Origin: Echinarachnius parma
Taxonomy: Eukaryota; Echinodermata; Echinoidea; Clypeasteroida; Echinarachniidae
Direction: 5' to 3'
Length of the DNA: 64,000 nucleotides
Assembly: GCA_037951105.1 (NCBI GenBank)
Contig: JBAMJV010000838.1
Location: 62,001-126,000, forward strand
Part shown: piece after piece, positions 48,744-62,108 of the stretch
How the letters are laid out: each line of letters starts with the position of its first letter
Numbering within the stretch: position 1 is the stretch's first letter
Translations under genes and position numbers: made by a program
The notes under the pieces: model-generated
Database searches by the model: none
Seen by the model: only the letters and a program-made list of their open reading frames with translations
Told to the model about the DNA's origin: nothing

Positions 48744-49779
48744 CTTACTACTCACTGGTGTACGGGTTGGGGGGGGGGGGGGGGCGCTCCCCCCCCCCCC
48801 CCCAATAAAAATTTCAATCATGGCTTATATCTAATTCGATTACCATTTATTGAAAAAAATGTATTTCTTTAGACAAGATAACTCAGATTTTACTTCATGT
48901 CAAGTAAAATTTCCGTCCGAAGTATGCACCAGATTGCATAATTTCAAGTAAAACATTGCAAAAAAACCCTTACCGTGCATGGACGGACACCACCCCCCCC
49001 CCCCCCTCCCCCCCCCCCCCCCCCCCCTACCATCACCCTCCCCCCTCTCGGTCGCTTCGCTCCCTCGGGAATCGGTCTTGTCTACCTCTGGAATACTTTG
49101 TTCGTGTTGTTGTATCATACGTAATGTGGCTTTTGATGCACTGTTAAACTGTATAATATGTCACTTTGCTATTATTATTTTGGGAAGCATATTTTATTTG
49201 TTGTCTTAATGAAACAAATACAAACTCTTTTCCGGTCGGTATAATCATGACGCACTTACCCACATTATAATACATGTCGTCAAGTCAGAATTTCCTCTCT
49301 AGGTATGCACCAGATTGCACAGTTTCAAGTCCAAAAATGCAAAAGCTCCCTACCGTGGGAGGGGGACACCCCCCTCCCACACCCTTCCCCCGCTCAGTGG
49401 CTTCGCTCCCTCCCAATATCCGGTGGTGATGCGGATATGGTTTAGCACCCCAAAAATAGGTTTTAGCTCATTACGCCACTGCCTAGCATAATTATAGCCC
49501 TTGATTTACGTATATTATACCTACTGTATATACATAATTAACAGAACACTGGTATTTGGCTGGCCGTGATGTATATTATGGTGCTCGTTATTAACCGTTT
49601 ATATTCATTTCTGACAGACATAATATACTTTGTATAGCATTGAGCTTCATAGCTGCGCTGTTTCCACTTAATACAGCGTACACGTACATCAAATTATGCA
49701 TCCACGGTTTTAGAGCGTGATTATATTAGCATTCTATTAATAGGAGACAATGTAGTTTGAATTACTGTATTTAAAAAAA

Positions 49780-49917
49780 ATGGCAGGTGAACCGTTACGC
49801 TCAGCTCAGACAATGGTGTCGACCACTGCAACCCTGGCCAGATGTTTTGAGATGAATAGTATTAGTACAGCCTCCCACCGATTACCATCCGTAAATAACT
49901 TTCTGCCTAAAGCCTAG
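49780..49917 (+). CDS. Small conserved open frame, unit copy 2 (45 aa)
   Basis: Counterpart of 37232-37369. The visible differences from copy 1 are silent (second and thirty-first codons). No family is recognised and it may not be a gene. Confidence 0.3.
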   Translation: MAGEPLRSAQTMVSTTATLARCFEMNSISTASHRLPSVNNFLPKA

Positions 49918-51329
49918 TGCCCACTATGCGATCTGAGCTTGCGATCTAGCCCGAGTTGATAGCGATCTCGGTTCGGTGTGAATCGCACCAGATCGCCGCG
50001 AGTCAGCCCGATCTCATTGCGTACGTGATCTTTTCGGTGCCCACTATGCGATCTCACGGCGACTTCCCCTGAGAATGGCATTGTCCCTATTTCCACGCAT
50101 GCGTGCATGGTTGATGATTATAGCCAGGTATTGTTCGCTCTTGCTTGTCTAGACATCATAATCAGCTTTGCGAGTTTTTTTTATAAACCCAGTGCCCACT
50201 TTGCGATCTGCGCCTAGCGATCTAGAGCGATCTTGCCCGAATACGAGCGATCCCCCGAGATATGTGGTTAATTCGCAAGGTGGGCATCAATGGCCGCACC
50301 AGATCGCTGTAACTCGCGTCCGCAAGGGTTGTGTCGGTTGCGGTCGCCAGGTTTTGGACATGTTCAAAAATTTCGTTCTCGATCGCATGTCGGGCGGGAT
50401 CGCACAAATGGCAAGCCATTTGGGCAATTGTTCATATTACCTGATATCAGGAATTAAATCCTTGATATCAAGAATTCTGTTTTCATATATTAATAATTAA
50501 ATTCTTCATATCAGGAAATAAATCAATGATATCCAGAGTTCGATTTCTTGATATCAAGAATTCGATTTCTTGATGCCAGGAGTTGAATTCTTGAAATCAG
50601 GAATTGCCATTGGTTAGCAACAGAGAGTGGTTTCTTGATATCAAGAATTCAATGTTCAGTTATGCGAGACTGCTCTACAAAGGCGCCCTACAAGAATAAA
50701 GGATTCTTTTCTTGATGTCAAGAAACGAATTGTTGATATCAAGAAATGATTTGTTGTTGTTAAGCAATGGTAATTCTCGATATCAAGAAAAGGAAATAAA
50801 TGTTAAAATGGCTAGCCATCACTGGCCATGCGCACACGTTCAACAAATTTAACAAATTCCAAGTCAAACAAGCGTGAATAACTGGCTATTGTATTCATGG
50901 ACAATGCGTGGAAATGGGTCAAGGCATGACCCCGAAGAAGTCACACTGAAAAGATCCGGTGCACAATGGAATCGGGCTGACTCACTGCGAACTGATGTAA
51001 TTCCAAGGTCGCTAGCCCATGCCCACTGTGCGATCTTGCCCGAATAGGAGCGATCCCCTGAGATCTGTGGTTAAATCGCAAAGTGGGCACCAATGGCCGC
51101 AGCAGATCGCGGCGAATGCGATCGAGACCGATCTGGTCGCCAGATTTTTGAACATGTCAAAACCCCGGCAACCGCAACCGACACCACCCTTGCAGACGCG
51201 AGTTTCAGCGATCTGGTGCGACCACTGGTGCCCACTTTGCGACTTAACCACATATCTCAGGGGATTGCTCCTATTCGGGCAAGATCGCTAGATCGCTAAG
51301 CCCAGATCGAATAGTGGGCATTGGGCTTT
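49909..51329. mobile_element. Internal TIR element, unit copy 2
   Basis: Counterpart of 37361-38707, with the palindromic GATATC cluster at about 50440-50790. It has about 60 bp (near 50775-50840, 'atgttaaaatggctagcc') that copy 1 lacks. Confidence 0.7.
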
Positions 51330-51974
51330 AGTCAACATAATTGTCAATGGAAATAAAGAGAGAAAGGGCTTTTGTCTATTGAAAACGCGAAGCTGATTTA
51401 CATCAGAGTCGGTTTCAATGGATTCTTTTCATGTAACTGTTTGGCGTTCGAATCACAAAAGACCGACGGTAAGAATGGCTTCACGCCCAGGTAAGCCACA
51501 ACAAACCTTGTTTTCGAATTCCACGTCCCTTCCACGTGGAGTCATTTGAAAGGAATTCATTGACAAACGAACTGTGAGACCAACTCAGCCTGATTCTCAC
51601 AGTGCATGCACGCACGTCACCCACAAACACACACACAATAGAGCGTCTGTTATTTAGAAATAGGATGGTGCGATCACATTGTACACTCGTTGGCGAAATA
51701 CTGATTTCAGCCGCAGCGGCTGACGTGGCAGAGCCATCGGTTCTGTTCAGCCGTGGCAGAAAATCTTTACATTTTGACCAACTCTGTCATTTAAACGCAT
51801 CTAAAATACTTGTCCATGCATGGTCTTACTGAAGAGGATAGTAACTTTGTGGTTAATTGAAAGGTTGGAATTTTCTTTCTTGGCTTCAATTCCATTTTAA
51901 GAGGAAATAACGATATCTTAAAGACTACTATCATTAACACACAGCAGCCTAGAAAGTAATATATTCTAAGAATA

Positions 51975-52006
<32 letters not shown>

Positions 52007-54440
52007 AATTCAACGGATTTCCAGTGCACTGCGAATGTAATTTTGACTTTGATTTAAGTCGATTAATTAAGAAGTATCTCTACAATTCGGTCAAACGGAT
52101 GTTATAAACAAAATGAAGATCATGACTATCAACTATTAAAAGGGAATTCTTGCAGGCATTGCAAATTATTTCATGTTTTTGAGGTCCGTAATAATGTCAA
52201 CAGTGAAACGTGATAACGTTGGGTAATACATTTAAAATAATAATCACAATGCCATAAATTAAACCCTCATAAGTTAATCGTCCCTTTATAAGCAAAACAA
52301 TTTAAATATAATGGCGAATCCATACCATAAATACATTTTATTTGTATTTTTAAGAACGTATTAGTATGTTTGTAATATCCGGAAGTATAAACGAAAAGTT
52401 TTGTGTTGCCAGCCATAGTTTGTAATCTTTCATTATTTTGATCTAATGTATGATTCATTCAAAAGATGACAATTTCGAACAAAATATCTACCTACGATTA
52501 TGATCAAATTATGAGAAAACAATGACCCCTTATATCCGTTGATGTATTGACCCTATACTAGATTGTTATTGCGAAATTCGCATTGCATAATGTACCTATA
52601 GGGGGTTTCGAATGTCATTGTGAAATACCTTACCAATTACTAATAACGATTTGCGGTTTATTGACGAATAATAAAAGACGGTTCGCGTTGGTATGAGATG
52701 CGATTTCGCATTTATATGTTTTTATTTTCGTTTCACAAACAATGCAGTATGACCCTAGGCCCTCGTTGTCCATAAATCGTCATTAGATGACGACATTTCA
52801 GAAAATGTACATGACGGCGGTGATGATTATCGTGTACTCTATTCCTCAATATTTGACTTTATTCCAAATTTGGAAAATTATGACAAATTGTACCGAAAGT
52901 TGAATAAGATCATCCACATGAGGGCGACATTTCACAAAATATGCTGACAAAATGCATCAAACGGGTAGAATACATTTCATAGTCTAACTTTAGTAGAGCA
53001 TACGCAGAAATAAAAACAAATAATAATTTACCCAGTTTTACCCGATTTCATTTACTCGGTTCAAGATCAAACGTTGTACTACTAATTAATATGACATATG
53101 ATTTCCATCTGTATTGATATAGGGGAGTTACAACTTACATACCATTATTTGGAATTACTTGTGATTGTGCTGTTTTTCCTAATGGAAATGAAAGATAAAA
53201 CTTGATATGAAAAAAAAAGTAAGTTCATATTAAATATTAAAGGTGTTATCACGTATCAAATACAGGGGCTTCACTTGGTGTTAAAATCGATATTTTATTC
53301 ATTATTGTAAATGTTTTGTTGTGTGTTTGTTAAGTATTGGTGGGCACGTGACCTGCCCCCAGGCCTCATTGAAGCACTAAAAATAAAGCAGTGCAGCTTG
53401 TGTGTAGTCCTACATAAGTATATATGATACTACTCACTGGTGTACGGGTGGGGGGGGGGGGGCTTGGGGGTGGGGGGCGCTTGCCCCCCAAAATAAAATT
53501 TCAATCATGGCTTATATCTAATTCGATACAAGTTATTGAAAACAATGTATTTCTTTAGACAAGATAACTCAGATTTTACTTCATGTCAAGTAAAATTTCC
53601 GTCCGAAGTATGCACCAGATTGCATAATTTCAAGTAAAACATTGCAAAAACACCCTTACCGTGCACGGACGGACACCACCCCCCCCCCCCCCCCCCTACC
53701 ATCACCCTCCCCCCTCTCGGTCGCTTCACTCCCTCGGGAATCGGTCTTGTCTATGTCTGGAATTCGTGTTGTATCATACGTAATGTGGCTTTTGATGCAC
53801 TGTTAAACTGTATAATATGTCACTTTGCTATTATTATTTTGGGGTGCACATTTGTTTTGTTTCTTAATGAAACAAATAAAAACTCTTTTCCGGTCGGTAG
53901 AATCATGATGCACTTACCCACATTATTTAGTACATTTCGTCAAGTCAGAATTTACTTTCTAGGTATGCACCAGATTGCACAGTTTCAAGTCGAAAAATGC
54001 AAAAGCTCCCTACCGTGGGAGGGGGGACAACCCCCTCCCACACCCTTTCCCCGCTCAGTCGCTTCGCTCCCTCGCAATATCCGGTGGTGATGCGGACATG
54101 GTTTAGCCCCCGCAAAAAAGTTTTAGCTCATTACGCCACTGCCTAGCATAATTATAGCCCTTGATTTACGTATAATTATACCTACTGTATATACATAATT
54201 AACATAACACTGGTATTTGGCTGGCCGTGATGTACATTATGGTGCTCGTTATTTACCGTTTATATTCATTTCTGACAGACATAATATACTTTGTATAGCA
54301 TGGAGCTTCATAGCTGCGCTGTTTCAACTTAATACAGCGTACACGTACATCAAATTATGCATCCACGGTTTTAGAGCGTGATTATATTAGCATTCTATTA
54401 ATAGGAGACAATGTAGTTTGAATTACTGTATTTTAAAAAA

Positions 54441-54578
54441 ATGGCGGGTGAACCGTTACGCTCAGCTCAGACAATGGTGTCAACCACTGCAACCCTGGCC
54501 AGATATTTTGAGATGAATAGTATTAGTACAGCCTCCCACCGATTACCATCCGTAAATAACTTTCTGCCTAAAGCCTAG
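54441..54578 (+). CDS. Small conserved open frame, unit copy 3 (45 aa)
   Basis: Same frame as in copies 1 and 2, with one silent Ser codon change and one Cys-to-Tyr replacement. No family is recognised. Confidence 0.3.
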   Translation: MAGEPLRSAQTMVSTTATLARYFEMNSISTASHRLPSVNNFLPKA

Positions 54579-55940
54579 TGCCCACTATGCGATCTAAGCT
54601 TGCGATCTAGCCCGAGTTGCTAACGATCTCGGTTCGGTGTGAATCGCACCAGATCGCCGCGAGTCAGCCCGATCTCATTGCGTACGCGATCTTTTCGGTG
54701 CCCACTATGCGATCTCACGGCGACTTCCCCTGAGAAATGCATTGTCCCTATTTCTACGCATGCGTGCATGGTTGATGATTATAGCCAGATATTGTTCGAT
54801 CTTGCTTGTCTATACATCATAATCAGCCTTGTGAGTTTTTTTTTATAAACCCAGTGCCCACTTTGCGATCTGCGCCTAGCGATCTAGAGCGATCTTGCCC
54901 GAATACGAGCGATCCCCCGAGATATGTGGTTAATTCGCAAGGTGGGCATCAATGGCCGCACCAGATCGCTGTAACTCGCGTCCGCACGGGTTGTGTCGGT
55001 TGCGGTCGCCAGGTTTTGGACATGTTCAAAAATTTCGTTCTCGATCGCATGTCGGGCGGGATCGCACAAATGGCAAGCCATTTGGGCAATTGTTCATATT
55101 TCCTGATATCATGAATTCAATCCTTGATATCAGGAATTCTGTTTTCATATATCAATAATTAAATTCTTGATATCAGGAAATAAATCAATGATATCCAGAG
55201 TTCGATTTCTTGATATCAAGAATTCGATTTCTTGATGCCAGGAGTTGAATTCTTGAAATCAGGAATTGCCATTGGTTAGCAACAGAGAGTGGTTTCTTGA
55301 TATCAAGAATTCAATGTTCAGTTATGCGAGACTGCTCTACAAAGGCGCCCTGCAAGAATAAAGGATTCTATTCTTGATGTCAAGCAACGAATTCTTGATA
55401 TCAAGAAAAGGAAATAAATGTTAAAACGGCTAGCCATCACTGGCCATGCGCACACGTTCAACAAATTTAACAAATTCCAAGTCAAACAAGCGTGAAAAAC
55501 TGGCTATTGTATTCATGGACAATGCGTGGAAATGGGGTCAAGGCATGACCCCGAAGAAGTCACACTGAAAAGATCCGGTGCACAATGGAATCGGGCTGAC
55601 TCACTGCGAACTGATGTAATTCCAAGGTCGCTAGCCCATGCCCACTGTGCGATCTTGCCCGAATAGGAGCCATCCCCTGAGATCTGTGGTTAAATCGCAA
55701 AGTGGGCACCAATGGCCGCAGCAGATCGCGGCGAATGCGATCGAGACCGATCTGGTCACCAGATTTGTGAACAGGTCAAAACCCCGACGACCGTAACCGA
55801 CACCACCCTTGCATACGCGAGTTTCAGCGATCTGGTGCGGCCACTGGTGCCCACTTTGCGACTTAACCACATATCTCAGGGGATTGCTCCTATTCGGGCA
55901 AGATCGCTAAGCCCAGATCGCATAGTGGGCATTGGGCTTT
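54570..55940. mobile_element. Internal TIR element, unit copy 3
   Basis: Counterpart of 37361-38707 and 49909-51329. The GATATC palindrome cluster lies at about 55105-55405. Confidence 0.7.
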
Positions 55941-58027
55941 AGTCAATATAATTGTCAATGGGAATAAAGGGAGAAAGGGCTTTTGTCTATTGAAAAACGC
56001 GAAGCTGATTTACATCAGAGTCGGTTTCAATGGATTCTTTTCATGTAACTGTTTGGCGTTCGAATCACAAAAGACCGACGGTAAGAATGGCTTCACGCCC
56101 AGGTAAGCCACAACAAACCTTGTTTTCGAATTCCACGTCCCTTCCCAGTGGAGTCATTTGAAAGGAATTCATTGACAAACGAACTGTGAGACCAACTCAG
56201 CCTGATTCTCACAGTGCATGCACGCACGTCACCCACAAACACACACACAATAGAGCGTCTGTTATTTAGAAATAGGATGGTGCGATCACATTGTACACTC
56301 GTTGACCGTAGATGGCGAAATACTGATTTCAGCCGCAGCGTCTGACGCGGCAGAGCCGTCGGTTCTGTTCAGCCGTGGCAGAAAATCTTTACATTTTGAC
56401 CAACTCTATCATTTAAACGCATCTAAAATACTTGTCCATGCATGGTCTAACTGAAGAGGATAGTAACTTTGTGGTTAATTGAAAGGTTGGAATTTTCTTT
56501 CTTGGCTTCAATTCCATTTTAAGAGGAAATAACGATATCTTAAAGACTACTATCATTAACACACAGCAGCCTAGAAAGTAATATATTCTAAGAATATATT
56601 ATTATTTTTTAATTAATTTTTTTACACAAATTCAACGGATTTCCAGTGCACTGCGAATGTAATTTTGACTTTGATTTAAGTCGATTAATTAAGAAGTATC
56701 TCTACAATTCGGACAAACTGATGTTATAAACAAAATGAAGATCATGACTGTCAACTATTAAAAGGGAATTCTTGCAGGCATTGCAAATTATTTCATGTTT
56801 TTGAGGTCCGTAATAATGTCAACAGTGAAACGTGATAACGTTGGGTAATACATTTAAAATAATAATCACAATGCCATAAATTAAACCCTCATAAGTTAAT
56901 CGTCCCTTTATAAGCAAAACAATTTAAATATAATGGCGAATCCATACCATAAATACATTTTATTTGTATTTTTAAGAACGTATTAGTATGTTTGTAATAT
57001 CCGGAAGTATAAACGAAAAGTTTTGTGTTGCCAGCCATAGTTTGTAATCTTTCATTATTTTGATCTAATGTATGATTCATTCAAAAGATGACAATTTCGA
57101 ACAAAATATCTACCTACGATTATGATCAAATTATGAGAAAACAAAGACCCCTTATATCCGTTGATGTATTGACCCTATACTAGATTGTTATTGCGAAATT
57201 CGCATTGCATAATGTACCTATAGGGGGTTTCGAATGTCATTGTGAAATACCTTACCAATTACTAATAACGATTTGCGGTTTATTGACGAATAATAAAAGA
57301 CGGTTCGCGTTGGTATGAGATGCGATTTCGCATTTATATGTTTTTATTTTCGTTTCACAAACAATGCAGTATGACCCTAGGCCCTCGTTGTCCATAAATC
57401 GTCATTAGATGACGACATTTCAGAAAATGTACATGACGGCGGTGATGATTATTGTGTACTCTATTCCTCAATATTTGACTTTATTCCAAATTTGGAAAAT
57501 TATGACAAATTGTACCGAAAGTTGAATAAGATCATCCACATGAGGGCGACATTTCACAAAATATGCTGACAAAATGCATCAAACGGGTAGAATACATTTC
57601 ATAGTCTAACTTTAGTAGAGCATACGCAGAAATAAAAACAAATAATAATTTACCCAGTTTTACCCGATTTCATTTACTCGGTTCAAGATCAAACGTTGTA
57701 CTACTAATTAATATGACATATGATTTCCATCTGTATTGATATAGGGGAGTTACAACTTACATACCATTATTTGGAATTACTTGTGATTGTGCTGTTTTTC
57801 CTAATGGAAATGAAAGATAAAACTTGATATGAAAAAAAAGTAAGTTCATATTAAATATTAAAGGTGTTATCACGTATCAAATACAGTGGCTTCATTTGGT
57901 GTTAAAATCGATATTTTATTCATTATTTTAAATGTTTTGTTGTGTTTTTGTTAAGTATTGGTGGGCACGTGACCTGCCCCCAGGCCTCATTGAAGCACTA
58001 AATATAAAGCAGTGCAGCTTGTGTGTA

Positions 58028-58816
58028 CTGCCGTCTCATGACAAAAGGAAGCAACTCTGTGGAATGAGTTTCTTAGTAAATGAAGAAAATATGTTTTTCT
58101 TTCTGACCTCTCAAACATAAAATCCTAATTCCCAGGTATGACATGTTTTATAATGTACTCAGAGAAGGCATTTCGGGTTGATATGTTTTGATTTGTAAAA
58201 TCATTGTTTTATGCAAATTAAGCAGCATACTTCCTTTTGTTACAGTATATCTTGAATATTTGCACGCGTCATCCAATGACAAAAGGAAGCAACTCTTGAT
58301 AATCTAAGAAGTCAGTATTGTGTGAGTACGTGCGTGTGTGTGTTTGTGTGTGTATCCATGTGTATGTGTGTATATACGTTTGTGTGTATATTATGTGCAA
58401 ATATATGTGTATGTATGCGTGTGTGTGAGTGCATGTGAGTATGTGTCAGTGTGTGTATGTGTTAGTGTGTATCTACTCATGTATGTGTTGTATATGTGCG
58501 TGTTTGTGTGTGTATGCGTGTGTATATGTGCGTATGTTTGCACGTATGTATGTCTGTGTGCATATATTTGTGTGTTTGCATGCGTGTGTGTGTGTGTGTA
58601 CGTACGTGTGTGTGTGTGTGCGCGTGTGTGTTATGTGCGTTTGTAAGTGTGTGTTTGTGTGGCTGTGCCGTGTGCGTGTTTCTGTGTGTGAGTGCGTGTG
58701 TGTGTCTGTGTGTTTGCTTGTGGGTGTGTGTGTATGTGTGTTTGTGCGTGTGTGTGTGTTTGTTTGCGCGTATGTCTGTATGTTTGTTTGCGCGTATGTC
58801 TGTATGTGTGCGTATA

Positions 58817-58856
<40 letters not shown>

Positions 58857-59565
58857 TGTGCGTGTGTTTGTGTGTGTGTGTGTGTGTTTGCATGCGTGTG
58901 TTTGTATGTGTGTGTACGTGTATGGTTGTGCATGTGTGTTTGTGTTTGTGTCTGAGTCATTGGCAAAGCCAGCCAGGTAAAACAACATTTCATCAAGTTT
59001 ATCATTTTCTGCAAAATTCCCCACACAAAAGTCTACATGTGGGACAATAATAAACACACAGCATCAGAACTTGTGCTGTGAAAAAAAAAGAAAACGTTAT
59101 ATTTTGTATTCACAGTCAGCATTTTGATTGATAAATGAAATGGGTTTTAAATGTATATATATACTTCAGTCAAAATACACTAACGTTTCCTTCAGATGTG
59201 CAAACAGATTAGCGAATTTCAGCATTTTCTGTATCACTTCTGGTGCAGTGGACGGTTGACAGACATTCAAGGAGAAAAGTGAGCTGCACTTAGGCGCGCT
59301 CTGATTGGCTGATTGGGAGATCAATGCACACATGCCACTTCCATGCTGATAGGTGATTGGCTGATTGAGTTGCTTCCTTTTGTCATTGTTTTATGAGGAA
59401 ATCTTTAGAGTTGCTTCCTTTTGATATATCTATATTTCGGAAATTAGGGGTCATGTGGCCTCAATTTTTTCACCATCATGTAGAGCATACAAAAAATACC
59501 CCAAATCAAGAAAAAAGTCGATTTTGATAAATTCAGAGTTGCTTCCTTTTGTCATGGGACGGCAG
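58028..59565. mobile_element. TIR element between unit copies 3 and 4
   Basis: The ends CTGCCGTC(T/C)CATGACAAAA extend to about 31 bp with one mismatch and are flanked by TGTA (58024-58027 and 59566-59569). The junction between copies 2 and 3 (about 53400) shows the empty site 'gtgtgtagtcctacat', confirming a 4-bp target duplication. The motif ATGACAAAAGGAAGCAACTC recurs inside the left end (about 58277), and its complement recurs near 59369 and 59409. Non-coding. The superfamily is not assigned; a 4-bp duplication fits several. Confidence 0.9.
58325..58955. repeat. (TG)n-rich microsatellite
   Basis: About 630 bp of TG repeats with TA, GC and TTTG interruptions, inside the TIR element. Long open frames on both strands (Cys/Val-rich, His/Thr-rich) are composition artefacts. 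Confidence 0.95.
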
Positions 59566-60608
59566 TGTAGTCCTACATAAGTATATATGATACTACTCAC
59601 TGGTGTACGGGTGGGGGGGGGGGGGGGGCTTGGGGGTGGGGGGCGCTTGCCCCCCAAAATAAAATTTCAATCATGGCTTATATCTAATTCGATACAAGTT
59701 ATTGAAAACAATGTATTTCTTTAGACAAGATAACTCAGATTTTACTTCATGTCAAGTAAAATTTCCGTCCGAAGTATGCACCAGATTGCATAATTTCAAG
59801 TAAAACATTGCAAAAACACCCTTACCGTGCACGGACGGACACCACCCCCCCCCCCCCCCCCCCCTACCATCACCCTCCCCCCTCTCGGTCGCTTCACTCC
59901 CTCGGGAATCGGTCTTGTCTATGTCTGGAATTCGTGTTGTATCATACGTAATGTGGCTTTTGATGCACTGTTAAACTGTATAATATGTCACTTTGCTATT
60001 ATTATTTTGGGGTGCACATTTGTTTTGTTTCTTAATGAAACAAATAAAAACTCTTTTCCGGTCGGTAGAATCATGATGCACTTACCCACATTATTTAGTA
60101 CATTTCGTCAAGTCAGAATTTACTTTCTAGGTATGCACCAGATTGCACAGTTTCAAGTCGAAAAATGCAAAAGCTCCCTACCGTGGGAGGGGGGACAACC
60201 CCCTCCCACACCCTTTCCCCGCTCAGTCGCTTCGCTCCCTCGCAATATCCGGTGGTGATGCGGACATGGTTTAGCCCCCGCAAAAAAGTTTTAGCTCATT
60301 ACGCCACTGCCTAGCATAATTATAGCCCTTGATTTACGTATAATTATACCTACTGTATATACATAATTAACATAACACTGGTATTTGGCTGGCCGTGATG
60401 TACATTATGGTGCTCGTTATTTACCGTTTATATTCATTTCTGACAGACATAATATACTTTGTATAGCATGGAGCTTCATAGCTGCGCTGTTTCAACTTAA
60501 TACAGCGTACACGTACATCAAATTATGCATCCACGGTTTTAGAGCGTGATTATATTAGCATTCTATTAATAGGAGACAATGTAGTTTGAATTACTGTATT
60601 TTAAAAAA

Positions 60609-60746
60609 ATGGCGGGTGAACCGTTACGCTCAGCTCAGACAATGGTGTCAACCACTGCAACCCTGGCCAGATATTTTGAGATGAATAGTATTAGTACAGC
60701 CTCCCACCGATTACCATCCGTAAATAACTTTCTGCCTAAAGCCTAG
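60609..60746 (+). CDS. Small conserved open frame, unit copy 4 (45 aa)
   Basis: Identical, as far as I can see, to that of copy 3. Same caveats. Confidence 0.3.
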   Translation: MAGEPLRSAQTMVSTTATLARYFEMNSISTASHRLPSVNNFLPKA

Positions 60747-62108
60747 TGCCCACTATGCGATCTAAGCTTGCGATCTAGCCCGAGTTGCTAACGATCTCGG
60801 TTCGGTGTGAATCGCACCAGATCGCCGCGAGTCAGCCCGATCTCATTGCGTACGCGATCTTTTCGGTGCCCACTATGCGATCTCACGGCGACTTCCCCTG
60901 AGAAATGCATTGTCCCTATTTCTACGCATGCGTGCATGGTTGATGATTATAGCCAGATATTGTTCGATCTTGCTTGTCTATACATCATAATCAGCCTTGT
61001 GAGTTTTTTTTTATAAACCCAGTGCCCACTTTGCGATCTGCGCCTAGCGATCTAGAGCGATCTTGCCCGAATACGAGCGATCCCCCGAGATATGTGGTTA
61101 ATTCGCAAGGTGGGCATCAATGGCCGCACCAGATCGCTGTAACTCGCGTCCGCACGGGTTGTGTCGGTTGCGGTCGCCAGGTTTTGGACATGTTCAAAAA
61201 TTTCGTTCTCGATCGCATGTCGGGCGGGATCGCACAAATGGCAAGCCATTTGGGCAATTGTTCATATTTCCTGATATCATGAATTCAATCCTTGATATCA
61301 GGAATTCTGTTTTCATATATCAATAATTAAATTCTTGATATCAGGAAATAAATCAATGATATCCAGAGTTCGATTTCTTGATATCAAGAATTCGATTTCT
61401 TGATGCCAGGAGTTGAATTCTTGAAATCAGGAATTGCCATTGGTTAGCAACAGAGAGTGGTTTCTTGATATCAAGAATTCAATGTTCAGTTATGCGAGAC
61501 TGCTCTACAAAGGCGCCCTGCAAGAATAAAGGATTCTATTCTTGATGTCAAGCAACGAATTCTTGATATCAAGAAAAGGAAATAAATGTTAAAACGGCTA
61601 GCCATCACTGGCCATGCGCACACGTTCAACAAATTTAACAAATTCCAAGTCAAACAAGCGTGAAAAACTGGCTATTGTATTCATGGACAATGCGTGGAAA
61701 TGGGGTCAAGGCATGACCCCGAAGAAGTCACACTGAAAAGATCCGGTGCACAATGGAATCGGGCTGACTCACTGCGAACTGATGTAATTCCAAGGTCGCT
61801 AGCCCATGCCCACTGTGCGATCTTGCCCGAATAGGAGCCATCCCCTGAGATCTGTGGTTAAATCGCAAAGTGGGCACCAATGGCCGCAGCAGATCGCGGC
61901 GAATGCGATCGAGACCGATCTGGTCACCAGATTTGTGAACAGGTCAAAACCCCGACGACCGTAACCGACACCACCCTTGCATACGCGAGTTTCAGCGATC
62001 TGGTGCGGCCACTGGTGCCCACTTTGCGACTTAACCACATATCTCAGGGGATTGCTCCTATTCGGGCAAGATCGCTAAGCCCAGATCGCATAGTGGGCAT
62101 TGGGCTTT
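60738..62108. mobile_element. Internal TIR element, unit copy 4
   Basis: Counterpart of the elements at 37361, 49909 and 54570, with the same ends and palindrome cluster (about 61270-61575). Confidence 0.7.

Larger units (their letters stand above)
48744..53416 (+). repeat. Large tandem unit, copy 2
   Basis: Begins 'ctactcactggtgtacgg' plus G/C homopolymers and ends 'gtgtagtcctacataagtat'. Uninterrupted by the TA element, LINE or (GAT)n element of copy 1. It differs from copies 3 and 4 at scattered sites, carries a T homopolymer at about 51976-52001, and keeps the internal TIR element at 49909-51329. Confidence 0.93.
53417..58027 (+). repeat. Large tandem unit, copy 3
   Basis: Landmarks fall about 4620-4660 bp after those of copy 2 and 6168 bp before those of copy 4. 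It ends 'gcagcttgtgtgta', where the 1538-bp TIR element begins. Confidence 0.95.

Noticed and set aside
58338..59057. Cys/Val-rich and His/Thr-rich open frames
   Set aside because: Products of (TG)n composition. They overlap on both strands and in several frames.
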